Positions 25,157-33,359 of a stretch of 64,000 nt of DNA are shown one piece after another. The translations under genes were made by a program, and so were the position numbers. The notes under the pieces were generated by a model. That model was not told where the DNA came from. It did not search any database and saw only the letters and a program-made list of their open reading frames with translations. Source of the DNA: Polyangiaceae bacterium (GTDB lineage: Bacteria; Myxococcota_A; Polyangia; Polyangiales; Polyangiaceae); the NCBI GenBank assembly GCA_020633205.1, contig JACKEB010000010.1, positions 1,535,343-1,599,342 on the forward strand, in the 5' to 3' direction. Position 1 is the stretch's first letter; every line of letters starts with the position of its first letter.

Positions 25157-25897
25157 ATGATCGTCGCGCCCTTCAAAGTCGTGTTGGACGCCAACGTCCT
25201 GTTCCCATTCTCACTGAGAGACACGTTGCTTCGAGCGGCCGCAGAGGGACTATTTCAACTGTACTGGTCTGAGGAGATCCTCGACGAGACGTTGCGAAAT
25301 CTACTCTCAACCAACCGAATGAACGCGCTGCAGGCAGGGCGCCTTCGCGCCGCGATGACAGATGCTTTCCCTGAGGCAATGGTTGACGGATATCAGCCCC
25401 TCGTGGCCGCTATGACGAACCACGAAAAGGACCGCCACGTGGCCGCCGTCGCTGTGAAAGCAGGGGCACAGGTGATCGTGACGAGTAACCTGAAGGACTT
25501 CGCGACCCTACCCCACGGGATCGAAGCACAGTCTCCGGACGAGTTTCTCTGCAATCTGTTCGATCTTCAGCCTGACGGCATGGTTGACCTCATCAGGGAG
25601 CAAGCACAGGCGCTGAAGAACCCTCCGCGCAGCTTCGAGGACCTAGTACGTGGTCTCGCGAAGTCCGTCCCTGAGTTTGCCGACAGCATAGCGCGCCATA
25701 CGACACTCGGACACGTGTTCCTCCAGTCCGCTCAGCTCAACCCAACCCAAGCAGCGCGGGGTTCTTGCACTCATGGACCCACGACCCCAACGAATTCACT
25801 ATTTTGCCGCAAGGAAATACTATCGACGATTCGCGAGCCGACTCTGAGCGAACTCCGCGGCCATGATGAGCGACGTGAAAGCCGCGTACGCTTCTGA
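25157..25897 (+). CDS. PIN-domain protein, probable toxin ribonuclease
   Basis: A 246-residue frame. Residues 1-140 are a PIN domain: VVLDANVLFPF with the first acidic residue (Asp 11), EEILDETLRNLL with the Glu, DRHVAAVAVKAGAQVIVTSNLKDF with the third and fourth acidic positions. PIN toxins are Mg2+-dependent RNases. A conserved-looking C-terminal part runs to about 190 (FEDLVRGLAKSVPEFADSI). The last 50 residues (from QLNPTQAARG) look random and overlap the converging gene by 78 bases, so an original stop may have been lost. It pairs with the HTH gene 13 bases upstream. Confidence 0.8.
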   Translation: MIVAPFKVVLDANVLFPFSLRDTLLRAAAEGLFQLYWSEEILDETLRNLLSTNRMNALQAGRLRAAMTDAFPEAMVDGYQPLVAAMTNHEKDRHVAAVAVKAGAQVIVTSNLKDFATLPHGIEAQSPDEFLCNLFDLQPDGMVDLIREQAQALKNPPRSFEDLVRGLAKSVPEFADSIARHTTLGHVFLQSAQLNPTQAARGSCTHGPTTPTNSLFCRKEILSTIREPTLSELRGHDERRESRVRF

Positions 25898-26131
25898 CAT
25901 GGGTTCTGCATAGGATTCCTCACCGGCAAGCCATTCGTTCAGATTGGCCATCAGGTCGTCACAGTCGAGAAAGGCTACCAGAGCCTCCAAGGCGGAGTCC
26001 TCCGCGAGCTGGACTTTCCGGTCTCGGTCTCTATCGTCGCCGATACCCCATACCTCCGCGAGCGGTATGAGCTGCCACAACGCTGGCGGAACGTCCTCAC
26101 GGTTCAGGGTTGGGACGCTGTTCATCGCCAT
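25820..26131 (-). CDS. Small unknown acidic protein
   Basis: A 103-residue protein. The ATG at 26131 is preferred because AGGGGTGG lies just before it; starts further upstream are possible. The sequence is acidic and helical: SVPTLNREDVPPALWQLIPL, then AEVWGIGDDRDRDRKVQLAE, LVAFLDCDDLMANLNEWLAG and a Tyr/Ala-rich end. The style is that of small immunity or antitoxin proteins, but no family is recognised. Its 3' end overlaps the 3' end of the PIN gene. It precedes nothing obvious on its own strand; the Rpn gene upstream ends 50 bases before its start. Confidence 0.5.
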   Translation of the reverse strand: MAMNSVPTLNREDVPPALWQLIPLAEVWGIGDDRDRDRKVQLAEDSALEALVAFLDCDDLMANLNEWLAGEESYAEPMSEAYAAFTSLIMAAEFAQSRLANRR

Positions 26132-26181
26132 GCCACCCCTAATGATTGATTCCGTGAGGTAAATTTCCATCACGCCTAGCT

Positions 26182-27186
26182 TTACCCAAAAACGTCTTCC
26201 AACCGCTGGGCATCCAGCACCCGGTCCGTCCACTGTTCGAGCTGGGCTTCATCCGCGGCGGCGAGGCGACTCAGCACCGAGTCATCCAGCACGGCATCTC
26301 CAAACTTGCGACGGAGCAGCCGCTCGAGCGCGCGACGTTCGCCTTGAGTTCGTCCCCGGGCCTCGCCTTGAGCCATCCACTTTTCAGCAAGTGTCGTCAT
26401 CGCTTCCTTCGCCTCCGGCGTCGCGTCTCCAAGCGCTTCCAGCAAGTCTCCTTCTGTCAGCGCCTGGGTCAGCAGCGTCAGGTAATGTAGCACAAAGAAC
26501 AGCCCGGTTCGGGCATCGGGGAGCCGCCAGAGTATTGCAATAACCAGCGCCCAGTGGGCAAAGGCACCACGAATCGCCTCGTCGTCCCGCGAGTCCCGCA
26601 GCGCCCAAAGGGTGAGCGGAACGATCAGCGATGCCGCGTCCTTGGCGCGGGTGCGTAAGGCTTCGTCAGTCTGGTGACTGATGTCATCTAGGACCACGCG
26701 GAAGTGCGGCACGTGCTCTCGAACTCCCGGGATTGCGAGCACCGCGGGGTCGAAGAGTTCCTCGAAGCTCTGCGCGACGGGCCACCCGGCCTTGCTGTGG
26801 TGCAATACAATCGGCAGCACCACAGGAGCGGGCAGCTTCCCCCCGTGTTGGAAGTAGCGCGCGAGCACATCGAGCACGTAGCGCCCCACTTGCACCAGCG
26901 TCTCCGCCTTTGAGTCGCTCTTGTGTTCGAACACGATGTAGAGCCGCGCGTCGCGACCCGCGAGCTGCACCCGAAACAGCAAGTCGGCTTGCGTCTTAGC
27001 GAACGCCGGATCGATGAAGGTCTCTGGCAGCACCTCAAGCGTGGACCAATCGATCGCCGCGACGATCGGTGCGGGTAGCACCGCTTCGAGCTCAACCCGC
27101 GCGTTCTTCGGATCACCGAAGATCTGCTTCACCAGCACGTCGTGTGGCTGACGTGGCGGTGTTGGCTCCGGCTTCGCGCTTTCCAT
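26182..27186 (-). CDS. Rpn-family recombination-promoting nuclease (PD-(D/E)XK)
   Basis: A 334-residue protein read from the ATG at 27186, which puts the family's PHDVLVKQIFGDP motif near residue 14. The nuclease core is TQADLLFRVQLAG then YIVFEHKSDSKAE, giving the D...EhK catalytic pattern of PD-(D/E)XK enzymes; the next block LVQVGRYVLDVLARYFQ and LPIVLHHSKAGWP are typical of RpnA/YhgA-like proteins. The C-terminus has coiled GEARG/GERR repeats and a LLRRKFGD motif. Rpn nucleases nick DNA and stimulate RecA-independent exchange. A truncated copy lies 3.4 kb away. It is immediately upstream of a conserved 281-base segment also duplicated there. Confidence 0.88.
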   Translation of the reverse strand: MESAKPEPTPPRQPHDVLVKQIFGDPKNARVELEAVLPAPIVAAIDWSTLEVLPETFIDPAFAKTQADLLFRVQLAGRDARLYIVFEHKSDSKAETLVQVGRYVLDVLARYFQHGGKLPAPVVLPIVLHHSKAGWPVAQSFEELFDPAVLAIPGVREHVPHFRVVLDDISHQTDEALRTRAKDAASLIVPLTLWALRDSRDDEAIRGAFAHWALVIAILWRLPDARTGLFFVLHYLTLLTQALTEGDLLEALGDATPEAKEAMTTLAEKWMAQGEARGRTQGERRALERLLRRKFGDAVLDDSVLSRLAAADEAQLEQWTDRVLDAQRLEDVFG

Positions 27187-27300
27187 CGTGGCGATGTCGG
27201 TCGCTGAGCGATTGGATTGCGCACAAGGCACAAGGCACCAGCCCACTGCTCCCTCACCCCCAAAATCCGCGCGGATCCGGGCGGCGGCTGCTACATCGGC

Positions 27301-27588
27301 TCAGCTCGGCTCTGCGGCGTCTGAGTTGGCTGGGGTGCGGTCTAGGGATAGGTAGTGGACTGCGCCGAAGATGAGCAGCATGGGGAGGTCGGCGTTGCCG
27401 TCGCGGCCCGTTTTGCGCAGTAGGGGGAGGAAGGCGAAGCACTCGATGGCGTGGATGCCGACGAGGGTTGGGACGATCCAGCGTTGACTGGCGAGGCCGG
27501 GGACGAACCACGCGGCGACGCCAACGCCCCAGCCGGCGAGTACGGCAGCACGAGCAGCTTGGAGGGGAGCGCCTTTGAGGATGAACAT
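27301..27588 (-). CDS. Small two- or three-helix membrane protein
   Basis: A 95-residue hydrophobic protein: a first helix AAVLAGWGVGVAAWFV, a second including IVPTLVGIHAIECFAFLPLL, and a third LPMLLIFGAVHYLSL, with a polar C-terminus. The HAIECFAFLPLL block with conserved His and Glu in a membrane helix is distinctive. It resembles small DUF1145-type membrane proteins but that is a tentative comparison. The duplicate at 24183 has been inactivated. The gene sits upstream of the Rpn gene on the same strand with a 114-base gap. Confidence 0.6.
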   Translation of the reverse strand: MFILKGAPLQAARAAVLAGWGVGVAAWFVPGLASQRWIVPTLVGIHAIECFAFLPLLRKTGRDGNADLPMLLIFGAVHYLSLDRTPANSDAAEPS

Positions 27589-27747
27589 GGTCCAAGCGTA
27601 CCCACGGAGCGGGCTCGCGGGGAGTTGTCCATTCGCGCCTTTCGTGCTGCCACAGCGTCCCGAATTGCCTCGAAACCGCAGTAACTTAGCTTGACCGGCG
27701 GGCCGGGAGGCTCGACACCGGGTGCAAAATCTCGCACGCTGAGCCTC

Positions 27748-28749
27748 ATGCAGTGGACGCGGTGGATGGTGGTGGCGGCGCTGGTGTGCGCCAGCGTTGG
27801 GTTCAGCAATCGGGCCTCAGCGACGACGGAGATCAAGATTGCGACGCTGGCTCCAAAGAACTCCGCGTGGGGGAAGTTCTTCGTCAAGCTGGACAAAAAG
27901 CTGCGCCAGAAGACGAGCGATGAAGTTGGGTTGCTCGTCTACTACAACGGCGTCCAGGGCGATGAAGGCGCCATGGTCTCGAAGCTGAAGACAGGGCAGA
28001 TCGACGCTGCGGCGCTGACCTCCGTCGGACTCTCACGCATCTACAAGAACGTGATGGTGTTGCAGCTCCCGGGCGTGCTCGACAGCTGGGCGCTGCTCGA
28101 CAAAGCGCGCAAGCAGATGAAGAAGGAGCTCGAAGGCGGCTTCGAGAAGGAAGGCTTCACCGTCGTGGGTTGGGGCGACCTCGGCCGCGTGCGCCTGATG
28201 TCCAAGGGCTTTGCCGTGAGGAAACCTGGGGATATGCAAGGCAAGAAGCCCGTCGCCTGGCGAGATGAGCCGATGGCCCCGGTGATTTACGGCCTGATTG
28301 GCCAGGTGACGCCCACTCCCCTCGGCCCGACGGAGGTGCTGCCAAACCTGCGCTCCGGCGCGGTGAACGTCCTCAGCGCCCCGCCTCTGGCCGCGGAGCA
28401 GCTACAGTGGACGCCCCAGCTCGATCACATCGGCGCGGACTCCACGGTGTGCGCGATCGGTGGCACGGTGATCCGCACCAAGACCCTCGAGGGCATGCCG
28501 GAGGATACGCGCAAGCTCGTGCTCAAGCTGCAGCGCAAGTACGGCAAGAAGGGCGCGAAGAAGATCCGCAAGCTCGACGACGCAGCCTACGCGCGCCTGG
28601 CGAAGAAGATGACGGTGGTCAAGCTGACCCAGGCGGAGCGCGACGAGTGGGAGAAGCTCCTGCGCAAGGCGGTGACCAAGCTCGGCCAGGGCACTTTCCC
28701 CAAGGAAATGGTTGAGAAGGTCGTCAAGATCTCCGGCAAGAAGAAGTAG
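27748..28749 (+). CDS. TRAP-type periplasmic solute-binding protein (DctP family)
   Basis: A 333-residue exported protein. A signal peptide (TRWMVVAALVCASVGF, cleaving near ASA) leads into the DctP fold: TEIKIATLAPKNSAWGK, DEVGLLVYYNGVQGDEGAMVSKLKTGQ, AAALTSVGLSRIYKNVMVLQLPG. It would bind an organic acid for a TRAP transporter. The usual Arg of the carboxylate site may be in LGRVRLMSKGF. No DctQ or DctM genes are nearby, so it is an orphan here. The C-terminus is very Lys-rich (YGKKGAKKIRKL, ISGKKK), unlike typical DctP proteins, so a role other than uptake is possible. The ATG at 27748 gives a clean signal peptide. Confidence 0.78.
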   Translation: MQWTRWMVVAALVCASVGFSNRASATTEIKIATLAPKNSAWGKFFVKLDKKLRQKTSDEVGLLVYYNGVQGDEGAMVSKLKTGQIDAAALTSVGLSRIYKNVMVLQLPGVLDSWALLDKARKQMKKELEGGFEKEGFTVVGWGDLGRVRLMSKGFAVRKPGDMQGKKPVAWRDEPMAPVIYGLIGQVTPTPLGPTEVLPNLRSGAVNVLSAPPLAAEQLQWTPQLDHIGADSTVCAIGGTVIRTKTLEGMPEDTRKLVLKLQRKYGKKGAKKIRKLDDAAYARLAKKMTVVKLTQAERDEWEKLLRKAVTKLGQGTFPKEMVEKVVKISGKKK

Positions 28750-28760
28750 CCGAGCAGAAG

Positions 28761-29144
28761 TTAGGGCTGCGGCTCCGGGGTCGGGGCGTCTGCTCCGGAC
28801 CCCTCGTCAGCCTCCGGGATGTCGCTCAGATCAGCGGCCTCCGCGGGGGCTGACTTGCTCAGGAGCTCCTCCGGCGTCGCGGAGTTCGGCTCAGGCGCCG
28901 CGCCCGACGGCGCCGGTGGCGGCACGTGACCTCGTGGATCGCCGAGCCAACGGTCGCGCAGGCGGCTGACGGCTCCCCACAGCTCGCTGCCCGCGCGACT
29001 GGCGGCATCGGTGCCGAAGATGGCCTTCGCGTGCTCGAGCCCAGTGTGCTCCCCGAGGGGCACGTAGGTGAAGCCGAGCACCGCAAACAGCAGCACTGTG
29101 GCTTCCACGCTGCGGCGTCCCAGGCTGCCGAACATCGCCGGCAT
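28761..29144 (-). CDS. Single-pass membrane protein, unknown function
   Basis: A 127-residue protein from the ATG at 29144; a GTG at 29165 would add seven residues. One membrane helix (EATVLLFAVLGFTYVPLG) is followed by a helical region (SELWGAVSRLRDRWLGD) and a Pro/Ala/Glu/Asp-rich low-complexity tail. Topology suggests an anchored protein with a soluble C-terminal part. No family is recognised. It converges on the DctP-like gene with 11 bases between the ends. Confidence 0.5.
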   Translation of the reverse strand: MPAMFGSLGRRSVEATVLLFAVLGFTYVPLGEHTGLEHAKAIFGTDAASRAGSELWGAVSRLRDRWLGDPRGHVPPPAPSGAAPEPNSATPEELLSKSAPAEAADLSDIPEADEGSGADAPTPEPQP

Positions 29145-29353
29145 GCTAGTCAGCCGCGGCCTCACTGGGCGACTAATTGGCGTGGGATCTCGCCCCGCTA
29201 GACCCGGATTGGGGATGCCGGATCACCCGACTTGGTGTGCGAATTTGCCCATTTTTAGGCCTGATCCGCGATCGGAGCCGCCGCGTATGCAGGACTCGCG
29301 GCGGGTACTGGAGACGCGTCGCGCCGATTTCGACTGATCACACGGAGGGTCTC

Positions 29354-30610
29354 ATGCGCATCGCACTCACTTGCCTCGTACTCGGCACACTGGCCATCGG
29401 CTGTTCGGATGACGCTTCATCAGGCAACGGAGGCGCCGGAGCCGCTGGAGGAAGCGGTGGCGCGGCCGGCAATGCTCAGGGTGGTAGCTCAGGCTCCAGC
29501 GGCAGCAACCAGGGCGGCATGGGCGGCACGGGCGGCGCAGCCGGCGGCATGGGCGGCAGTGCTGGCTCAAGCGGCAGTGCTGGCTCAAGCGGCAGTGCTG
29601 GCTCGAGCGGCAGTGCTGGCGCCGGTGCTGGCGGCATGGGTGGCAGCGCGGGTGCAACGACTGGAGGCGCAGCCGGCGCGGCCACGGGCGGTGCGGCGGG
29701 GAGCGCAGGAGCAACGACAGGCGGCACCGCCGGCATGGCCAGCGGAGGCGCCGCGGGCAGCGCTGGAACGGTGGGCACCGGCGGTAGCGGCGGAACGCCC
29801 AGTGCTTTCTGCGCGGCAAAGCCAACGGGCACGCGCTGCGCGCGGGGCACCGAAGACGTTTTCTTGGTGGGTGGCGTGACGTCGGGTGGCGAGGGCCAAG
29901 TCAACGTCCATCGGCGCTCGGACGGTGCCTTTGTTCGCTCACTCTTCAAGGGAGGGCTCCTCACCCCCAACCGAGTCTACCAAGGACCTGACAACTGCAT
30001 TTACGTGTCGGGCTTCAGTGAAGTCACGGTCTGGGACACCGACGGGAAGTTCGTGGCTGAGCACTTCATCGGGCAGCCGCTTGGGCTCGACTTCTTTGGA
30101 GGCAAGATCTACGTCGGGCGCAGCGACCAGATCGAGGAGTTCAGCGACTTGACGATGACAGGTTCGACCTACGCCAGCGGCGCGGCTCACTTCATTCACT
30201 TCCGCACGGATGGGAGTGCCTGGGTCAGCCAGGCAGACCTGGGCACGAACCGCGTGGCGATGGTTCCGGCGGGCGGCGGTAGCATGACGGACCTATTGAC
30301 CGGTGTGGACGATCCGATGCAAATCGCTGAGATAGCCAGCGGGCAGTTCTTGGTGTCCCTCGCCGGTGAGGCGCGGGTCGCGGAGCTGAACGGAAGTGGC
30401 AGCGCGACCGCCTCGACAGCGACCCCTGGCTTGAACCCCGTGGGCGCTCAACTGCTCGACAACGGTGACTTGTTGGTGTCGTCGAGCAATCCGCCGGATT
30501 TCGACGGAGGTGGCACGTATGGCGTGTTCACCGCAACGCGCAACGGATCCGCGGTCACCTCAGTGCGCAGCATGGCCGTCTCGAGCAATATCGAGCTCAG
30601 TTGCCTTTAG
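29354..30610 (+). CDS. Lipoprotein with Gly/Ala/Ser-rich stalk and probable beta-propeller domain
   Basis: A 418-residue exported lipoprotein from the ATG at 29354 behind GGAGG. The signal peptide ends in a lipobox (LGTLAIGC, Cys 17). Residues 18-150 are Gly/Ala/Ser repeats (GSAGSSGSAG, GGAAGSAG), a stalk style common in myxobacterial surface proteins. The remaining domain (about 155-418) has repeated aromatic/Gly/Asp strands (GSGTEDVFLVGG-like, NCIYVSGFSEVTVWDTDG, GGKIYVGRSDQIEEF) typical of six- or seven-bladed propellers such as SMP-30/gluconolactonase or NHL-like folds. Ligand is unknown. It lies 57 bases upstream of the histidine kinase gene. Confidence 0.75.
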   Translation: MRIALTCLVLGTLAIGCSDDASSGNGGAGAAGGSGGAAGNAQGGSSGSSGSNQGGMGGTGGAAGGMGGSAGSSGSAGSSGSAGSSGSAGAGAGGMGGSAGATTGGAAGAATGGAAGSAGATTGGTAGMASGGAAGSAGTVGTGGSGGTPSAFCAAKPTGTRCARGTEDVFLVGGVTSGGEGQVNVHRRSDGAFVRSLFKGGLLTPNRVYQGPDNCIYVSGFSEVTVWDTDGKFVAEHFIGQPLGLDFFGGKIYVGRSDQIEEFSDLTMTGSTYASGAAHFIHFRTDGSAWVSQADLGTNRVAMVPAGGGSMTDLLTGVDDPMQIAEIASGQFLVSLAGEARVAELNGSGSATASTATPGLNPVGAQLLDNGDLLVSSSNPPDFDGGGTYGVFTATRNGSAVTSVRSMAVSSNIELSCL

Positions 30611-30667
30611 CGCTCAGCCGCAAGGAAATGCCAATACTCGGCGATTCCGTGCGACCCTCTAGGCTCG

Positions 30668-32590
30668 ATGAGTTGGGCGGGGCTTCGAGTATTGCTGCTG
30701 TTCGTCTGCGCGACCCTGCTCGGCGCCTGCGGCTACACCCCCGGGCACACGCTGGAGCGCAAATCGGGCAGCTCCGTCGAGCCTCCAGCGGTCGAGCTGA
30801 GCGACTGGGAGTACCACTGGGGCGACCTACCGCGCGATGCGGAAGGTCGCCTGGTGGAGCCCAAAGATGGATCCCCGTGGCAACACTTGAGGCTCCCTGC
30901 TTACCCCACAGGGCGCCCGCCCGGCGAAGCTGGACACTATCTCTGGATGCGCGCGCGCCTGCCTGGCGCTCACTGGCAAGAACCGACCCTGAGCATCGAC
31001 CAGGCGCTGCTGGCCCTCGAGGTGTACTTCAAGGGTCAGCGCATTCACGCCTTCGGCGACCTGGAGCACGGCCACAACACGGGGCGCGGCTTGCCCTGGC
31101 ATTTGGTCAGTTTGCCGCGGGGCAGCGAAGGTCAGTGGGTGTACCTGCGCTTGCGCTCGGACTACTCGCTGATCGGCGTGCAAGGACGCGTACGAGTGGG
31201 CGAGCGAGGCGCTTTGCTCAGCGACGTGGTGCGGAGCGACGTCGCGAGCTTGCTGATCGGCGCCCTGGTGATCTTGCTCGGAGTGCTGGCGCTATTGGCC
31301 GCTGCGTTGGGTCGAGGCGACCGTCCGTTGAGCTTCGCCTTTGCTTCACTCGCGCTCGGCACGGGGCTCTACACGCTGCGCTACACCCGCATCAAAGGCA
31401 TCCTGGTCGACGCGCCGGAGCTGTGGTTCGACGTTTGGTTCCTGTCTCACCCGCTCTTGTTGCTAGGCGGCCTGGGCTTCGCTTGGCGGCTGTTCTTCGC
31501 GCACGGCACTTCACGCTGGCAGCCGTGGCTCAAGCGTCTGTGGTGGTTCGAAGTGTGCTGGCTGGCTTGTTTCCTCGGGGTTGCGTACACGGTGGGTGGC
31601 CTCGGCCCTTGGACGCTGCTCGACAACGACCAACAGAACGCGCTACTCGGTACGCTCCGGGTGCTTCACGGCGTGAACGACTTGCTGATCTTGTTCGTCG
31701 TTGGGCAACGCGCCTTGGCGGGGAACCGCGAGGCGCGCTGGTTTGCGTTGGGCGTCATCGTGCTCACCCTGGCGGGGGTGCGTGACGTGGCCGCGGCCGT
31801 CGGTTGGATTTCGTTCAGCGGCAACACGTATGTTCCGTGGGGTGTGCTGGTGTTGATCGGCTGCCTCGCGACGATTCTGTTTCAGCGCTACCTGGAGGAG
31901 CTGCGCGAGAGCGCCCGCGCGCTGGCTGCCAGCGCTCAACAGCGCGCCGCGATGATGCGTGATCTCCACGACGGCATCGGCGGCATCACCACGAACATCG
32001 GACTCTTGAGCGAAATCGCCAAGCGGCGCGAAGGCGTGGAGCTCGAGCGTACGCTGCAAACCATCGCCACCCTGTCGCGAGATGGGCTCGGAGAAATCCG
32101 CAGCTTCATGCACAGCCTCGACGACGAAGAGGCGAGCTGGAGCGGTTTGATCGCGGAGCTCCGTGGTCAAGCGCGGCACGTCTCAGCGAGCCTCGCGACG
32201 GAAGACGCTGAAAACGCGATCAGCGTCGAGGCATCTCACCCACCGAACCTCGAACCGCCGCCGAATCTACTGCGCTATCACCTGTTGAAGATCGCCCGCG
32301 AGGCGATGACCAACGCGCTCAAGTACGGTTCGGGAGCCCCCCGCCTGGCGCTCGACATCAGCGGGGAGCGCCTGCTCTTCGAGCTGCAGAATCCAATCGA
32401 TGGTTCGGCGCCAAAGCCAGAAGCGCTGGGCATCAATCGCGGCCGTGGCTCGAACAACCTGCAAACGCGTGTGCAAGCGTTAGGCGGAAAGCTCCACACC
32501 GAGCGCGACGCCGATCGCTACACCTTGCGCATCGAAGTCCCCTTGCCCATCACGTACCCTGAGCTGGAGACCGAAGGGAGCACCCGATGA
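30668..32590 (+). CDS. 7TMR-DISM-type histidine kinase (HisKA_3)
   Basis: A 640-residue membrane kinase. The N-terminus resembles a lipoprotein signal (FVCATLLGAC, Cys 21). Residues 35-190 form an extracytoplasmic jelly-roll domain (WQHLRLPAYPTG, YFKGQRIHAFGDL) like the DISMED2 sensor. About seven membrane helices follow (195-410). The HisKA_3 dimerisation segment has MRDLHDGIGG with the phospho-acceptor His near 434, and an HATPase domain carries the N-box REAMTNALKYGSG and G-box GRGSNNLQTRVQALGG. It overlaps the response regulator gene by four bases, so they form a cognate pair. Confidence 0.88.
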   Translation: MSWAGLRVLLLFVCATLLGACGYTPGHTLERKSGSSVEPPAVELSDWEYHWGDLPRDAEGRLVEPKDGSPWQHLRLPAYPTGRPPGEAGHYLWMRARLPGAHWQEPTLSIDQALLALEVYFKGQRIHAFGDLEHGHNTGRGLPWHLVSLPRGSEGQWVYLRLRSDYSLIGVQGRVRVGERGALLSDVVRSDVASLLIGALVILLGVLALLAAALGRGDRPLSFAFASLALGTGLYTLRYTRIKGILVDAPELWFDVWFLSHPLLLLGGLGFAWRLFFAHGTSRWQPWLKRLWWFEVCWLACFLGVAYTVGGLGPWTLLDNDQQNALLGTLRVLHGVNDLLILFVVGQRALAGNREARWFALGVIVLTLAGVRDVAAAVGWISFSGNTYVPWGVLVLIGCLATILFQRYLEELRESARALAASAQQRAAMMRDLHDGIGGITTNIGLLSEIAKRREGVELERTLQTIATLSRDGLGEIRSFMHSLDDEEASWSGLIAELRGQARHVSASLATEDAENAISVEASHPPNLEPPPNLLRYHLLKIAREAMTNALKYGSGAPRLALDISGERLLFELQNPIDGSAPKPEALGINRGRGSNNLQTRVQALGGKLHTERDADRYTLRIEVPLPITYPELETEGSTR

Positions 32591-33210
32591 AGCTCTTCAT
32601 CGTCGAGGACGACCATCTCATCCGTCAAAATCTCGAACTCTTGCTTGGGGGGGAGAGAGAGGTGGAAGTCGTTGGTACCGCAGCGAACGTCGCTGACGCC
32701 CTCGCGGCACTGAGCGATTCCCCTGCGGAAATCGTCCTGAGCGACATCGGCCTCCCCGATCAATCCGGCATCGAGCTGATCGCCGCGCTCAAAGCGCAGC
32801 GCCCAGAGCTCGAGGTGATGGCCTACACCGTGTTCGAAGATCGCGAGACGGTGTTCGCCGCGCTCAAAGCCGGCGCGACCAGCTACGTGCTCAAAGGCTC
32901 CACACCGCGGGAGTTGATCGAAGCGTTGCACAGCCTGAATCAAGGCGGCGCGCCCATGAGCCCGAAGATCGCCCGCGCGGTGATCCAGGAGTTTCAAGCG
33001 CGCCCCGCGGCTAGCCCGGAGCTCTTGAGTCGCCGCGAGACGGAGGTGCTGAGCTTCGTTGAACAGGGGCTGAGCTACAAAGAGATCGCCAGCAACCTGA
33101 ACTTGAGCCCGCACACCGTGCACAGCCACATCAAGAAGATCTACGAAAAGCTCCAGGCCAATGGCAAGCACGACGCCCTGGAGAAGGCCCGCCGGAAGGG
33201 CTTGATCTAG
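32587..33210 (+). CDS. NarL/FixJ-type response regulator
   Basis: A 207-residue regulator. The receiver domain (1-120) has the acidic pocket IVEDDH, the phospho-acceptor Asp 53 in LSDIGLPDQSG, the switch Thr of AYTVFEDRE and the Lys of YVLKGSTP. The output domain is a LuxR-type HTH: LLSRRETEVLSFVEQG, LSYKEIASNLNLSPHTVHSHIKKIYEKL. It is the partner of the HisKA_3 kinase that overlaps it. Likely targets include the flanking lipoprotein genes at 29354 and 33360, but that is inference. Confidence 0.92.
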   Translation: MKLFIVEDDHLIRQNLELLLGGEREVEVVGTAANVADALAALSDSPAEIVLSDIGLPDQSGIELIAALKAQRPELEVMAYTVFEDRETVFAALKAGATSYVLKGSTPRELIEALHSLNQGGAPMSPKIARAVIQEFQARPAASPELLSRRETEVLSFVEQGLSYKEIASNLNLSPHTVHSHIKKIYEKLQANGKHDALEKARRKGLI

Positions 33211-33359
33211 ATCCTCGCGGATAGTCTCTTTGCGCTCGGAGCAGCAGCAAGCGCAGATTGGGGATACGGCCTCCCCAGCGCGGGTGATTGAGTGGTGAGA
33301 GGCAATCCGACGGATCCGGCGGCTCGTAATGCACGAGCACCATCGGATCAGGAGGACTC

